Counted from the stretch's first letter, positions 43,822-52,222 are shown. The stretch is DNA of 52,222 bases from DASUKM01 sp036278735 (GCA_036278735.1 DASUKM010000053.1:1-52222); one strand, 5' to 3'. The notes: generated by a model not told the origin, from the sequence alone. Program-made: numbers and translations.

Positions 43822-43892
43822 ATTAGAGCCGGCGCGCGCCCCGATTGTTTCGGACGCGGGCTGAAACAATCGCCGGCACCGGCTAGTCTAAT
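43822..43892. promoter_or_regulatory. Mirrored divergent ECF promoters
   Basis: A perfect 10-bp inverted repeat, CGATTGTTTC and GAAACAATCG, with an 11-nt spacer forms two outward -35-like motifs. Leftward, GAAAC (851-847 in the 43 kb numbering) is followed after exactly 19 nt by TCTAAT (43827-43822). Rightward, GAAAC (43863-43867) is followed after exactly 19 nt by TCTAAT (43887-43892). This resembles the GAAC-type -35 and TCT-type -10 of sigma-E promoters. Confidence 0.7.
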
Positions 43893-43917
43893 GGACACCA
43901 GAAGCGAAGGAGACCGC

Positions 43918-44367
43918 GTGGATTTGACGATCGCGTTGATCATTCTCATGATCGTGCTCGGCGGCATCTTCGTGGTCGCCTACAGCCTGACTGCGCGTCA
44001 CCGCCTGCGCGAGCTGGTCCTCCGCGAGCGCATTGCGATGATCGAGAAAGGGCTCGCGCCGCCGCCGGAAATCGACCCGCTGCAATTCGAGCGGACGCTG
44101 CTGGCGATGCGCGGTCTGAATCGCCCACCCAGCGCGCGGGCGGTGCGTCATCGCACGGGGGGCATCACGTTGATCGGGCTCGGCCTCGGACTGTTCGTCC
44201 TGATCGGCTTTGCCGCCGACGCTCCCGGGACCGGCTTCGGCATCGGCGGCGCGCTGGCCGTGCTCGGCGCCGCCTTCGTCGTCAACGGGTACCTGACGGC
44301 CCGGGACGCACCCGAGCCGCCGCCGCCACCCGAGCCCCCGCCGTCCGGCGAACCCCCTAAAGCCTAA
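43918..44367 (+). CDS. Membrane protein, DUF6249-like
   Basis: 149 residues from GTG 43918, which has AAGGAG at seven-base spacing; ATG 43891 would lie inside the promoter. Helix 3-24, a charged loop (LTARHRLRELVLRERIAMIEKGLAPP), two more helices (about 82-98 and 105-122), then a Pro/Glu tail. Similar proteins often sit beside ECF/anti-sigma pairs. Probably controlled by the adjacent ECF factor. Confidence 0.82.
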   Translation: MDLTIALIILMIVLGGIFVVAYSLTARHRLRELVLRERIAMIEKGLAPPPEIDPLQFERTLLAMRGLNRPPSARAVRHRTGGITLIGLGLGLFVLIGFAADAPGTGFGIGGALAVLGAAFVVNGYLTARDAPEPPPPPEPPPSGEPPKA

Positions 44368-44391
44368 AGCCCCAAAGCCCAAAGCCTAAGG
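44355..44391. repeat. AAAGCCC-type short tandem repeat
   Basis: Degenerate 7-8-bp units (CTAAAGCCTAAAGCCCCAAAG...) starting within the last codons of the membrane protein gene. It matches, in reverse complement, the tract at 11793-11828. Confidence 0.6.
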
Positions 44392-44401
44392 TCCTGATGA
44401 A

Positions 44402-44632
44402 GCTCACCCGTTACCCACCTGTGTAGTGCGCTACACACGAGGCGCCGGTGAGCGACCTGTTCCCATGAATTTCGGGCATCCGTACGGCTCCGGCCGATGG
44501 CATCGCGGTTGCTCAAGGAGATGGCGTCCGCGCACTTCGGTGCCGGGCCCGCCGCTCCGGCGCTCTGCCAGAGCAACCGCCTCGCCATCGACCCTGCCAT
44601 AAGGCTGCAGGGAGTGTCTTCGGACCTCCCTG
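44402..44632 (+). ncRNA. Candidate structured RNA / leader, unnamed
   Basis: Helices found by eye: 44402-44408 with 44447-44453 enclosing 44420-44426 with 44431-44437; 44495-44501 with 44584-44590, then 44505-44514 with 44571-44580 (10 perfect pairs) across a 3x3 internal loop; inside, 44522-44525 with 44567-44570, a C(UUCG)G hairpin at 44528-44546 and a 5-bp hairpin at 44550-44562; finally 44608-44632 with a second C(UUCG)G tetraloop. UUCG loops form only if the + strand is transcribed. It lies upstream of the FAD-Rieske gene. I do not recognise a family. Confidence 0.5.
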
Positions 44633-44646
44633 TCCTGCCATGTACG

Positions 44647-44690
44647 GGGTTCTCAGGTTCTCAGGTTCTCAGGTTCTCGGGTTCTCCTGG
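44647..44690. repeat. AGGTTCTC octamer repeat
   Basis: Four tandem copies of AGGTTCTC with a fifth variant copy, just downstream of the structured region and 25 bp before the oxidoreductase start codon. Confidence 0.8.
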
Positions 44691-44714
44691 CCCTGCCATT
44701 GCTTTGTATCAGGA

Positions 44715-46250
44715 ATGCCGAGGAGCACATCGCTGTGGGTCCAGACGACTGGACGAATCCATGGCGAGCCGCTTCGCGCTGACGCCGCAGCGGATGTCTG
44801 CGTCGTCGGCGCCGGCATCGCGGGCGTCACGACGGCGTATCTGCTGGCGCGTGAGGGGCGCTCGGTCATCCTCATCGACGAAGGCGACGCCGGCGCGGGG
44901 CAGACCGCGATGACGACGGCGCATTTGTCGGATGCGATCGACGACACCTATCAGGAAATCGTGCGGCTGCACGGGCGCGACCACGGGCGGCGCGCGGCCG
45001 ACAGCCATCGCACGGCCATCGACAGCATCGAGGCGATCTGCCGGGACGAGCGGATCGACTGCGGGTTCGAACGCGTCAGCGGCTATCTGTTTCTCGCCGA
45101 CGGCGGGCGCACGCGCGATCTCGAGCAGGAGCAGGAGGCCGCGCGGAGCTGCGGCGTGGACGCCGAACGGCTCGCGCGCGCGCCGGTCCGGGGCTTCGAC
45201 ACCGGATGCTGCCTCCATTTCCCGCGTCAGGGACAATTCCACCCGCTGAAGTACCTCGAAGGGGTCGCCGGGGCCCTTGTTCGGCGCGGCGGACGGCTGC
45301 ACACCGGTGTGCGCGCCGTCAGGATAGAAGGGAGCACGTCAGCCGCGCGCATCGAGACGGCCGGCGGGCCGGTGGTGACCGCGCGCGCGGTCGTCGTCGC
45401 GACGAACTCGCCGATCAACGATTTGATCGCCATTCACGGCAAGCAGGCGCCCTATCAGACGTACGCGATCGGGGCGCGCGTCGCGCCGGACGCGATCACG
45501 CACGCGCTGTACTGGGATACGGCCGACCCGTACCACTACGTGCGCCTGCAGCGCACCACGAACCGCGCGCTGGGCGGCGACAACGACGAGGCGCTCGACA
45601 TCTTGATCGTCGGCGGCGAGGATCACAAGACCGGCCAGGCGAGCGATGCAGACGCCCGTTTCGACCGTCTCGAGGACTGGATGCGGAACCGGTTCGCCGC
45701 CGCCGGGGCGGTGGTGTTCCGCTGGTCGGGCCAGGTGATGGAAACCTTCGACGGCCTGGCGTTCATCGGCCGCAACCCCCTCGATTACGACAACGTGTTC
45801 ATCGCGACCGGCGATTCGGGCATGGGCATCACGCACGGCACGATTGCCGGCATGCTGCTCTCGGACCTGATCGCCGGACGGACGAACCCGTGGGCGGCGG
45901 TCTACGACCCCTCACGAATGCGCACCGCCTCGCTCACCCACGTCGTGAAGGAAAACCTGAACGTCGCGGCACAGTACACCGCGTGGTTCACCAGGGGAGA
46001 CGTCGACTCCGTCGATCAGATTACGCCCGGCAACGGCGCCATCGTGGTGGACAAGGGGTTGAAGCTGGCGGTCTTTCGCGACGAAACCGGCCTGCTGCAT
46101 CGCAAGTCGGCCGTCTGCCCTCACCTCGGCTGCATCGTCGCATGGAATCCCGCCGCGTCGACCTGGGACTGTCCGTGCCACGGATCCCGGTTCGACGCGC
46201 TCGGCCACGTGATCAACGGACCATCGTCCGTCGACCTGCGCGACGCCTGA
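44715..46250 (+). CDS. FAD-dependent oxidoreductase with C-terminal Rieske domain
   Basis: 511 residues from ATG 44715. The dinucleotide-binding motif VVGAGIAGVTTAYLL is at about 30-45 after a short leader starting MPRSTSLW. A DAO-type FAD domain follows (TGDSGMGITHGTIAGMLLSDL). The C-terminal Rieske domain has Cys468-x-His470 and Cys486-x2-His489 plus the extra Cys pair of bc1-like Rieske proteins (CPHLGC, CPCHGS). Substrate unknown. The C-terminus is slightly short. An internal AGGA sits right at the start, so translation may rely on upstream structure. Confidence 0.9.
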   Translation: MPRSTSLWVQTTGRIHGEPLRADAAADVCVVGAGIAGVTTAYLLAREGRSVILIDEGDAGAGQTAMTTAHLSDAIDDTYQEIVRLHGRDHGRRAADSHRTAIDSIEAICRDERIDCGFERVSGYLFLADGGRTRDLEQEQEAARSCGVDAERLARAPVRGFDTGCCLHFPRQGQFHPLKYLEGVAGALVRRGGRLHTGVRAVRIEGSTSAARIETAGGPVVTARAVVVATNSPINDLIAIHGKQAPYQTYAIGARVAPDAITHALYWDTADPYHYVRLQRTTNRALGGDNDEALDILIVGGEDHKTGQASDADARFDRLEDWMRNRFAAAGAVVFRWSGQVMETFDGLAFIGRNPLDYDNVFIATGDSGMGITHGTIAGMLLSDLIAGRTNPWAAVYDPSRMRTASLTHVVKENLNVAAQYTAWFTRGDVDSVDQITPGNGAIVVDKGLKLAVFRDETGLLHRKSAVCPHLGCIVAWNPAASTWDCPCHGSRFDALGHVINGPSSVDLRDA

Positions 46251-46262
46251 ACCCAACGAGGC

Positions 46263-46850
46263 CTAGCCGGCCGTCGTCCCGCCACCGAGCAGCGTCAGCA
46301 CTTCGCCCGTCACGTAACTGGACTCCGCTTCGGACGCGAAGTCGACGAACGCTGGCGCGAGCGACTTCGTGAACGCGTGGATCGCCCCCTCGGTGGCGGC
46401 AGAGTCGAGCCGTTCCTTGCTGCCCTGCAGGCCGGTGATCGATCCGGTATTGACGATCGCGCTGCCCGGGTTCAGGTGCGGCAGCGCCGCTTTCGCCATG
46501 TAGAAATAACCGAAGATGTTCGTGCGGAAGGTGTGCTCCCACTGCTCTTCCGTCAGCTCGTCGAGTCCTTTCTGGCGGCACTGGTAACGGCATCCGACTG
46601 CTCTTCGGCCAGATGGACGATCGCGACGTCCGCCCCTTCGCGCGCGAAGGGCACTGCGACGGATCGGCCGATGCCGGAATCGGCGCCGGTGATCAACGCG
46701 ACTCTTCCGTCCAGCTTGCCCGACCCCTTGTATGCCGGCGCTTCGTAGCGCGGCCGGGGCCGCAGCTCCGATTCGCGGCCGGGCCTGTCCTGATATTGTT
46801 TCGGAAACGGCGGTTTGGGTTCGTCCTGCTCGGTGGCAGCCGTGCGGAGC
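46263..46850 (-). pseudogene. Decayed short-chain dehydrogenase/reductase
   Basis: Leftward remnants of a GSP39/YhdF-type SDR. The 5' part reads EPKPPFPKQYQDRPGRESEL ... VALITGADSGIGRSVAV ... AEEQSDA and ends at a stop at 46553. The rest is in another frame: LDELTEEQWEHTFRTNIFGY then MAKAALPHLNPGSAIVNTGS. About 70 residues including the NNA motif are missing at the junction, and a second gap follows AIHAFTKSLAP. The YxxxK site is changed (SAATE instead of YSATK). No in-frame start codon is evident. Confidence 0.85.
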
Positions 46851-46875
46851 GAGCCAGCAAGCCGGATGCCCGCGT

Positions 46876-47820
46876 CTACAACCGCGGGGTCGGGGCGGCG
46901 GGAATTTCGTCGGGCCGGCGGCGCCTGAGGCGCGCGTTGGCGGCCGTCACCTCGGCGCCGTACAGCAGGATGACGGCCGAGGTGTAGACCCAGACGAGGA
47001 ACACGATGACGGCCGCAATCGATCCGTTGATATTGCTGAAGCGCGTCATGTCGCGCACGTACCACGAGAAGCCAAACAGGGCGCCGCGCCAGGCGAGCCC
47101 CGTCACGACCGCCCCCACCCACACGTCGCGAAACCGTACGCGCGCGTTCGGGACGAAGTAGAAGATCAACCCGACCACGAGCATGAACACGAACGTCGTG
47201 GCCCACTGCACGGCGAAGTGCCGCATGACGATCAGGCCGGGCGTGCGGTCGAGCACGACAGCAAACCACTCCGCCTGCACCAGATTGATCGTACTGACCA
47301 GCAGCAGGCCGGCGAGCAGCAGCACGCTCGCCGCGACGAGCATCAGGAACGCAATCAGCTTGTGCTTGAAATAACTCGGCTGCTTCTCCACGCCCCAGGC
47401 ATGATTGACGGCCGACGTCACGGCGCTGAACACACCCATGGCCGCCCAGATGAGCAGCAGGCTTCCCACCACGCCGAGACGGAAACGTCCCTGTTGAAAG
47501 GCGTCGAGCTGCGTGGTGACGAAGTCGAACTGACGCGGGAAATATCGGAGCACGAACTGCAGGATCGACAGGCGTTGAGCGGTGTCGGCCGTCACGCTGC
47601 CGAGGATCGACAAGACGAGCAGGAAAAACGGGAACAGCGACAGCAGCGCGTAGTACGCGATCGACGACGCGTACGTCAGGTCGTCGCTCTGGTACATGTC
47701 GAGCCCGCCGCGCCAGATCGCCAGCCACGTCAGCCGGGCTTCGGCGCGCAGCCACGTCCATCGCGCGCGCCGGGGGGACCGCCGGGGAGGTTCGGCGGCC
47801 TGCGCGGCCTGCTCGTTCAC
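46876..47820 (-). CDS. YihY/BrkB-family membrane protein
   Basis: 314 residues from GTG 47820, chosen for the 4-bp GTGA overlap with the upstream gene. LTYASSIAYYALLSLFPFFLLVLSILG is the family hallmark, followed by FRLGVVGSLLLIWAAMGVFSAVTSAVNHAWGV and SNINGSIAAVIVFLVWVYTSAVILLYGAEVTA; about six helices. Once mis-named RNase BN; the actual role is unknown. It lies downstream of small stress-type membrane genes. Confidence 0.92.
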   Translation of the reverse strand: MNEQAAQAAEPPRRSPRRARWTWLRAEARLTWLAIWRGGLDMYQSDDLTYASSIAYYALLSLFPFFLLVLSILGSVTADTAQRLSILQFVLRYFPRQFDFVTTQLDAFQQGRFRLGVVGSLLLIWAAMGVFSAVTSAVNHAWGVEKQPSYFKHKLIAFLMLVAASVLLLAGLLLVSTINLVQAEWFAVVLDRTPGLIVMRHFAVQWATTFVFMLVVGLIFYFVPNARVRFRDVWVGAVVTGLAWRGALFGFSWYVRDMTRFSNINGSIAAVIVFLVWVYTSAVILLYGAEVTAANARLRRRRPDEIPAAPTPRL

Positions 47821-48038
47821 GAACTCATGATATCCGTGCGGCGCGATCCGCTCTCGTCCCACGCGCGCCGCAGCTCGGTGGCCATCCACGCGGCCGCGGG
47901 TCCCGTCGCCCACCGGCGGGCCAACTGCCAGGCGGCCCGCCGCAGCCGACGATCGCGCAGCACCGCGTAGGCGGCGCCGGCCGCGGCCGCGCCGAGCAGG
48001 ATGGTCGCCGTGGTCCGGGCGTGTGCTTCGCTGAGCAT
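47817..48038 (-). CDS. Small membrane-associated hypothetical
   Basis: 73 residues: one hydrophobic segment (about 10-27, TATILLGAAAAGAAYAVL) then a basic helical region RDRRLRRAAWQLARRW. Overlaps the YihY gene by 4 bp, so the two are probably co-expressed. No named family recognised. Confidence 0.7.
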   Translation of the reverse strand: MLSEAHARTTATILLGAAAAGAAYAVLRDRRLRRAAWQLARRWATGPAAAWMATELRRAWDESGSRRTDIMSS

Positions 48039-48069
48039 CAGGTGTTCAATCGCGCTGCACGGAGAGACA

Positions 48070-48101
48070 GAAGAACACAGCCGCAGGCGGCCGTGTTCTT
48101 C
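48070..48101 (-). terminator. Hairpin terminator of the YtxH-like operon
   Basis: GAAGAACAC at 48070-48078 pairs with GTGTTCTTC at 48093-48101, with extra pairing GCC/GGC inside. On the leftward transcript the stem ends in a T-rich TTCTTCTGTCT, fitting an intrinsic terminator 13 bp after the YtxH-like stop codon. Confidence 0.65.
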
Positions 48102-48113
48102 CGCGCGCGCCGG

Positions 48114-48572
48114 CTAGCGGTTGGTGCCGTAGTTGCCGGTGGGATTCGAGCCGGACGTGCTGGTCGACGTGCCGGTCGTGCGGGAACGGCTCGCGGACGA
48201 CTCGCCACCCGACGTCGGCGTGCCCGGCGTCGTCGCCGTGCCCGCCCCGGTCGTCCCGGCGGTGCCGGTGGACCCCGACGTGCCCGTGGTGCCGGTCGAC
48301 GCCATGTTCGCGACGCTCGAACGGGCGCGGTCGTACGCGTCACGGCCGCGGTCGACCATCTGGCCCACCTTGTCGGACGCCTGGGAGTAGGTGTCGTTCG
48401 CCTGATTCTTCAGCTTGCCGGCCGATTCCGAGAGCTGCGACCGCAGCTCCGATCCGGGCTTCGGCGCGAAGAGCATGCCGAGGCCGGCGCCGAGCACCGT
48501 GCCCGCGAGCAGTCCCATCAGAAACGACCCGCCGCCTTCGTCCCGTTCCAATCGATCGTATTCGTATGCCAT
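48114..48572 (-). CDS. YtxH-like protein with low-complexity tail
   Basis: 152 residues. FLMGLLAGTVLGAGLGMLFAPKPGSELRSQL (about 17-47) is the YtxH helix with its conserved LFAPKSG-like motif; helical repeats to residue 90 follow. The last 60 residues are Thr/Ser/Gly-rich (TGTTGTSGSTGTAGTTG), an atypical disordered tail. YtxH proteins are general-stress-associated membrane proteins. Good Shine-Dalgarno (AGGAGG) upstream. Confidence 0.88.
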   Translation of the reverse strand: MAYEYDRLERDEGGGSFLMGLLAGTVLGAGLGMLFAPKPGSELRSQLSESAGKLKNQANDTYSQASDKVGQMVDRGRDAYDRARSSVANMASTGTTGTSGSTGTAGTTGAGTATTPGTPTSGGESSASRSRTTGTSTSTSGSNPTGNYGTNR

Positions 48573-48603
48573 GCAGCCTCCTGTTGTCCTTCTATTGCAC
48601 GTG

Positions 48604-49026
48604 TCAGGCCCGTCCGGCGGCCGCGTGCGGCGGCTTGGGGCGGGACTCGTGATTGAGCAGCGACGCGATCACGGCCCTGACGCCGCGCGCCACGCCGACG
48701 GCCTGAATGGCCTTGTCGCGCATGCTCGTCTTCATCCGCTCGGCGGTCTCGTCGACGCGGTCCATCGTCCCGGTAATCGCGTGATCGACCCGCTCGGTCT
48801 GCTGACTCACGCGCGCCGTCACGACCTGGACGTCGGCCAGGATCGTTTCCACCTTCTCGCGCAGCGGGGCGATCTGGCGCTGCTCGAGATCGCCGACGAG
48901 CGCGATCACTTTCCGGTACACCACGAAGCCGGCCACGCCGAGCGCGATGACGATGAGCACCTCGATGATGCTGACGACCGCCATGATCCCCAGCAGCACG
49001 TTGGTCGCGTGCAGATCCACCATCAT
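48604..49026 (-). CDS. DUF948-like membrane protein
   Basis: 140 residues: an N-terminal helix (about 10-37, LLGIMAVVSIIEVLIVIALGVAGFVVY) and a long amphipathic coiled-coil region (40-105, LREKVETILADVQVVTARVS). This layout matches DUF948/YtxG-type proteins that accompany YtxH. The C-terminus is Pro/His/Ala-rich. Confidence 0.8.
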   Translation of the reverse strand: MMVDLHATNVLLGIMAVVSIIEVLIVIALGVAGFVVYRKVIALVGDLEQRQIAPLREKVETILADVQVVTARVSQQTERVDHAITGTMDRVDETAERMKTSMRDKAIQAVGVARGVRAVIASLLNHESRPKPPHAAAGRA

Positions 49027-49035
49027 CGGCGCGCC

Positions 49036-49284
49036 CTACGCCGACCAGCGGCTCTGGCCCCCGCCGGTCACGTCGTTCAGCGAGCGCCAGCCTTCGTTGG
49101 CCGCCGTGCGCGCCTTGTCGACCGTCCCGCGCACCTTCACCAGCTCCTGGATGAAATCGTCGAGCTTGGGATCGATCTGACTCCGAACCCGGCGCCCCTG
49201 TTCGGTCAGATACAACCAGCCCCACACTCCGCCCGCGACGGCGCCAATCAGGCTCGCCAGCAGAACACGGGATCGCTCTTGCAC
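49036..49284 (-). CDS. Small YtxH-like membrane protein
   Basis: 82 residues from GTG 49284, chosen for AAGGAGG six bases upstream; a longer start at 49326 is less likely. SRVLLASLIGAVAGGVWGWLYLTEQGRRVRSQI is a YtxH-style helix with its TEQGRRV motif, followed by a helical LDDFIQELVKVRGTVDKA. Ten bases before the DUF948-like gene, so the three small genes form one operon. Confidence 0.8.
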   Translation of the reverse strand: MQERSRVLLASLIGAVAGGVWGWLYLTEQGRRVRSQIDPKLDDFIQELVKVRGTVDKARTAANEGWRSLNDVTGGGQSRWSA

Positions 49285-49365
49285 ATCAGCCTCCTTCGAC
49301 TCGGCCGCCCCGGGCAGCAAGGACAATCTCGACTATCCAAACGGTGTGCCACGACCAACCGTCGG

Positions 49366-50766
<1,401 letters not shown>

Positions 50767-50821
50767 CCTCAGTGCTCCAGCTCAGCTCGTGCCCGATGCC
50801 ACGACACCTCGTCTTATATGT

Positions 50822-50849
50822 CGTGGATAAGTTATACACATGTGGATGA
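50822..50849. promoter_or_regulatory. Three clustered DnaA-box-like sites
   Basis: CGTGGATAA (50822-50830), TTATACACA (50832-50840) and TGTGGATGA (50841-50849) each match the DnaA box TTATCCACA with zero to two changes in one orientation or the other; the first two form a near palindrome. They sit in an unusually AT-rich gap upstream of the NtrC-type regulator. Confidence 0.5.
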
Positions 50850-50898
50850 ATCCGTCAACATGTCGACATTTGTTCGGAATCAATACGCTCAAATCATC

Positions 50899-50940
50899 CT
50901 TGCACGGTCGTTCCGGCAGTGCAAGAGGGTCCGCTATAAT
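50899..50940 (+). promoter_or_regulatory. Promoter with inverted repeat before the zinc-ribbon/carboxylase operon
   Basis: CTTGCAC (50899-50905) and GTGCAAG (50919-50925) form a perfect 7-bp inverted repeat with a 13-nt spacer. A perfect TATAAT lies at 50935-50940, seven bases before the ATG at 50948. The repeat overlaps the -35 area and is a plausible operator. Confidence 0.55.
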
Positions 50941-50947
50941 CCTGCCA

Positions 50948-51124
50948 ATGGCCGAACCCACGATGCCGACCCCGGCCCCTGTGCCCCGGCGGGGCTCCGC
51001 CCCGGGTGACGCGACCGACACCGACAAGGTGCTCTGCGAGCGCTGCGGCGCGGAAATGTTCCGGATGCACGCGGTGTGGCGCTGCCCGGCGTGCGGCTAC
51101 AAGACGGACTGCTGCGGCTGGTGA
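50948..51124 (+). CDS. 58-residue zinc-ribbon protein
   Basis: A Pro/Ala-rich leader, then CERCG ... CPACG and a final TDCCGW, a compact zinc ribbon in the last ~30 residues. Its TGA stop overlaps the ATG of the carboxylase gene (TGATG), so the two are coupled. A TATAAT seven bases upstream implies a leaderless message. No name for this family is known to me; a role in carboxylase expression or assembly is speculation. Confidence 0.75.
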   Translation: MAEPTMPTPAPVPRRGSAPGDATDTDKVLCERCGAEMFRMHAVWRCPACGYKTDCCGW

Positions 51125-52222
51125 TGCAGCGGCTCGAATCGCAGGTCGATACGGCGAGCGAGGCGTTCCGCCACAATCGGGATCGGATGATCGCGCTCGT
51201 GGCCGAGCTGCGCGAACGGACGGCGATCGCGCGCCAGGGGGGCGGCGACCGCGCGCTCGCCAGGCTGCGGGCGCAGCACAAGCTGCCGGTGCGCGAGCGC
51301 GTCGACCGCCTCCTCGATCCCGGCTCCCCCTTCCTCGAGCTGTCGCCGCTGGCCGGCTGGGATCTCGGCGATCACGGCGCCCCGGGCGGAGGACTCGTGA
51401 CCGGGATCGGGCGCGTCTCGGGCCGCGAGGTCCTGATCGTCGCCAACGACGCGACCGTCAAGGGGGGCACCTACTATCCAATCACCGTGAAGAAGCACGT
51501 GCGCGCGCAGGAGATTGCGCTCGAGAACCGGCTGCCGTGCGTCTATCTCGTGGACTCGGGCGGCGCGTTCCTGCCGCTCCAGGCGGAAGTGTTTCCCGAC
51601 CGCCAGCACTTCGGGCGCATCTTCTTCAACCAGGCGCGCATGTCGGCCGACCGCATCCCGCAAATCGCGGTGGTCATGGGTTCGTGCACCGCCGGCGGCG
51701 CGTACGTGCCGGCCATGTCGGACGAAACGATTATCGTCAAGGGGACCGGCACGATCTTTCTCGGCGGCCCGCCGCTCGTCAAGGCCGCGACCGGCGAAGA
51801 GGTCACGGCTGAGGATCTGGGCGGCGCCGACGTCCACACGCGCCTCTCGGGCGTCGCCGATTACCTCGCCGAAGACGACGAGCACGCGCTGCAGCTCGCG
51901 CGAACCGTCGTGAGCACGCTCAACCGCGTCAAGCACCTGCCGCCGGACGTCACGACGCCGGAGGATCCCGCCTTCGATCCCGCGGACCTGTACGGGATCG
52001 TGAGCGCCGACCCCCGGAAGGCGTACGAGGTGCGCGAACTCATCGCCCGGCTCGTGGACGGATCGCGGTTCGACGAGTTCAAGGAACGCTACGGCACCAC
52101 GCTCGTGACCGGCTTCGCGCGGCTGCATGGCTTCCTCGTGGGCGTGATTGCCAACAACGGCGTCCTGTTCTCCGAATCCGCGCTCAAGGCCACGCACTTC
52201 ATCGAACTCTGCAATCTGCGCG
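51124..52222 (+). CDS. mccB: Methylcrotonyl-CoA carboxylase beta subunit (3' partial)
   Basis: Open to the right edge (366 codons seen of an expected ~530). Carboxyltransferase motifs: RERVDRLLDPGSPFLELSPLAG, ANDATVKGGTYYPITVKKH, LVDSGGAFLPLQAEVFPDR, VMGSCTAGGAYVPAMSDE and GTIFLGGPPLVKAATGEEV. The FPDRQHFGRIFFNQARMSA and GGPPLVKAATGE blocks fit MCC beta (leucine catabolism) better than propionyl-CoA carboxylase. The biotin carboxylase alpha subunit should lie just outside the window (inferred). Confidence 0.93.
   Translation, partial: MQRLESQVDTASEAFRHNRDRMIALVAELRERTAIARQGGGDRALARLRAQHKLPVRERVDRLLDPGSPFLELSPLAGWDLGDHGAPGGGLVTGIGRVSGREVLIVANDATVKGGTYYPITVKKHVRAQEIALENRLPCVYLVDSGGAFLPLQAEVFPDRQHFGRIFFNQARMSADRIPQIAVVMGSCTAGGAYVPAMSDETIIVKGTGTIFLGGPPLVKAATGEEVTAEDLGGADVHTRLSGVADYLAEDDEHALQLARTVVSTLNRVKHLPPDVTTPEDPAFDPADLYGIVSADPRKAYEVRELIARLVDGSRFDEFKERYGTTLVTGFARLHGFLVGVIANNGVLFSESALKATHFIELCNLR

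Noticed and set aside
44394..44453. Hammerhead ribozyme (CTGATGA followed by a stem)
   Set aside because: The stem 44402-44408 with 44447-44453 is followed by GACC rather than the required GAAA, so the catalytic core is incomplete.
44364..44600. Leftward 78-codon frame before the oxidoreductase
   Set aside because: No motif, no ribosome-binding site, and it overlaps the hairpin-dense region, which better explains the sequence.
50822..50849. Chromosomal replication origin
   Set aside because: No dnaA, dnaN, gidA or parAB nearby and only three boxes; a regulatory role is simpler.

Overview
The window is GC-rich chromosomal DNA, most likely from an acidobacterium. The best evidence is two ~800-residue MacB/FtsX permeases (20972-23425 and 25653-28070) of the 'acidobacterial duplicated orphan permease' (ADOP) type. 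Signal peptides, a TolC-type outer-membrane channel, a lipoprotein and a Spy/CpxP-like periplasmic protein point to a diderm cell. Assignment to a Vicinamibacteria-like lineage is inference only. I see no transposase, phage gene, rRNA or CRISPR; one tRNA-Leu is present.

Layout. 0.2-2.4 kb: a VapBC-type toxin-antitoxin pair, then an ECF sigma factor with its anti-sigma factor. 2.4-3.7 kb: IspH. 3.9-10.3 kb: a MacAB-TolC-type tripartite exporter operon led by a Spy/CpxP-like gene and closed by a small secreted protein and a clear terminator. 10.4-12.6 kb (leftward): FolK, a ferritin-like hypothetical, a DksA/TraR protein and an AIM24-family protein. 12.6-17.6 kb: a YbbP-YbbA-TesA operon plus a small gene, bracketed by inverted copies of a repeat cassette. 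17.7-25.1 kb: a zinc-ribbon protein, a phosphoesterase, a formate/nitrite-type channel, PilT, ADOP 1, a VanZ-like protein, pyrophosphatase and PdxH. 25.2-32.4 kb: ADOP 2, a CsgG-like protein, tryptophanase, small zinc-ribbon membrane proteins and tRNA-Leu. 32.4-38.3 kb (leftward): an amidase with a coupled 42-residue membrane peptide, a REC-PilZ regulator, a small protein, a dienoyl-CoA-hydratase-like crotonase and a YyaL-type thioredoxin-domain protein. 38.8-44.4 kb: an ABC exporter, RecQ, a second ECF/anti-sigma pair and its divergent membrane protein. 44.4-52.2 kb: a hairpin-dense non-coding stretch, a FAD-Rieske oxidoreductase, a decayed SDR gene, a YihY protein, small membrane proteins of YtxH type, an NtrC-type regulator, a tiny zinc-ribbon protein and the start of a methylcrotonyl-CoA carboxylase beta subunit that runs off the right end.

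The most unusual content is non-coding. (1) Five arrays of a short unit built on TCCGTG lie in intergenic gaps, three of them between divergent genes; two carry an extra ~120-bp conserved module and sit in inverted orientation around a 4-kb operon. (2) A ~240-nt region at 44.40-44.63 kb folds on paper into several nested helices, including two C(UUCG)G hairpins, and looks like a structured RNA. (3) The divergent gap at 43.82-43.89 kb holds mirror-image ECF promoters with identical spacing. (4) Short heptamer/octamer tandem repeats and promoters whose -10 box sits only 7-9 nt from the start codon recur through the window.
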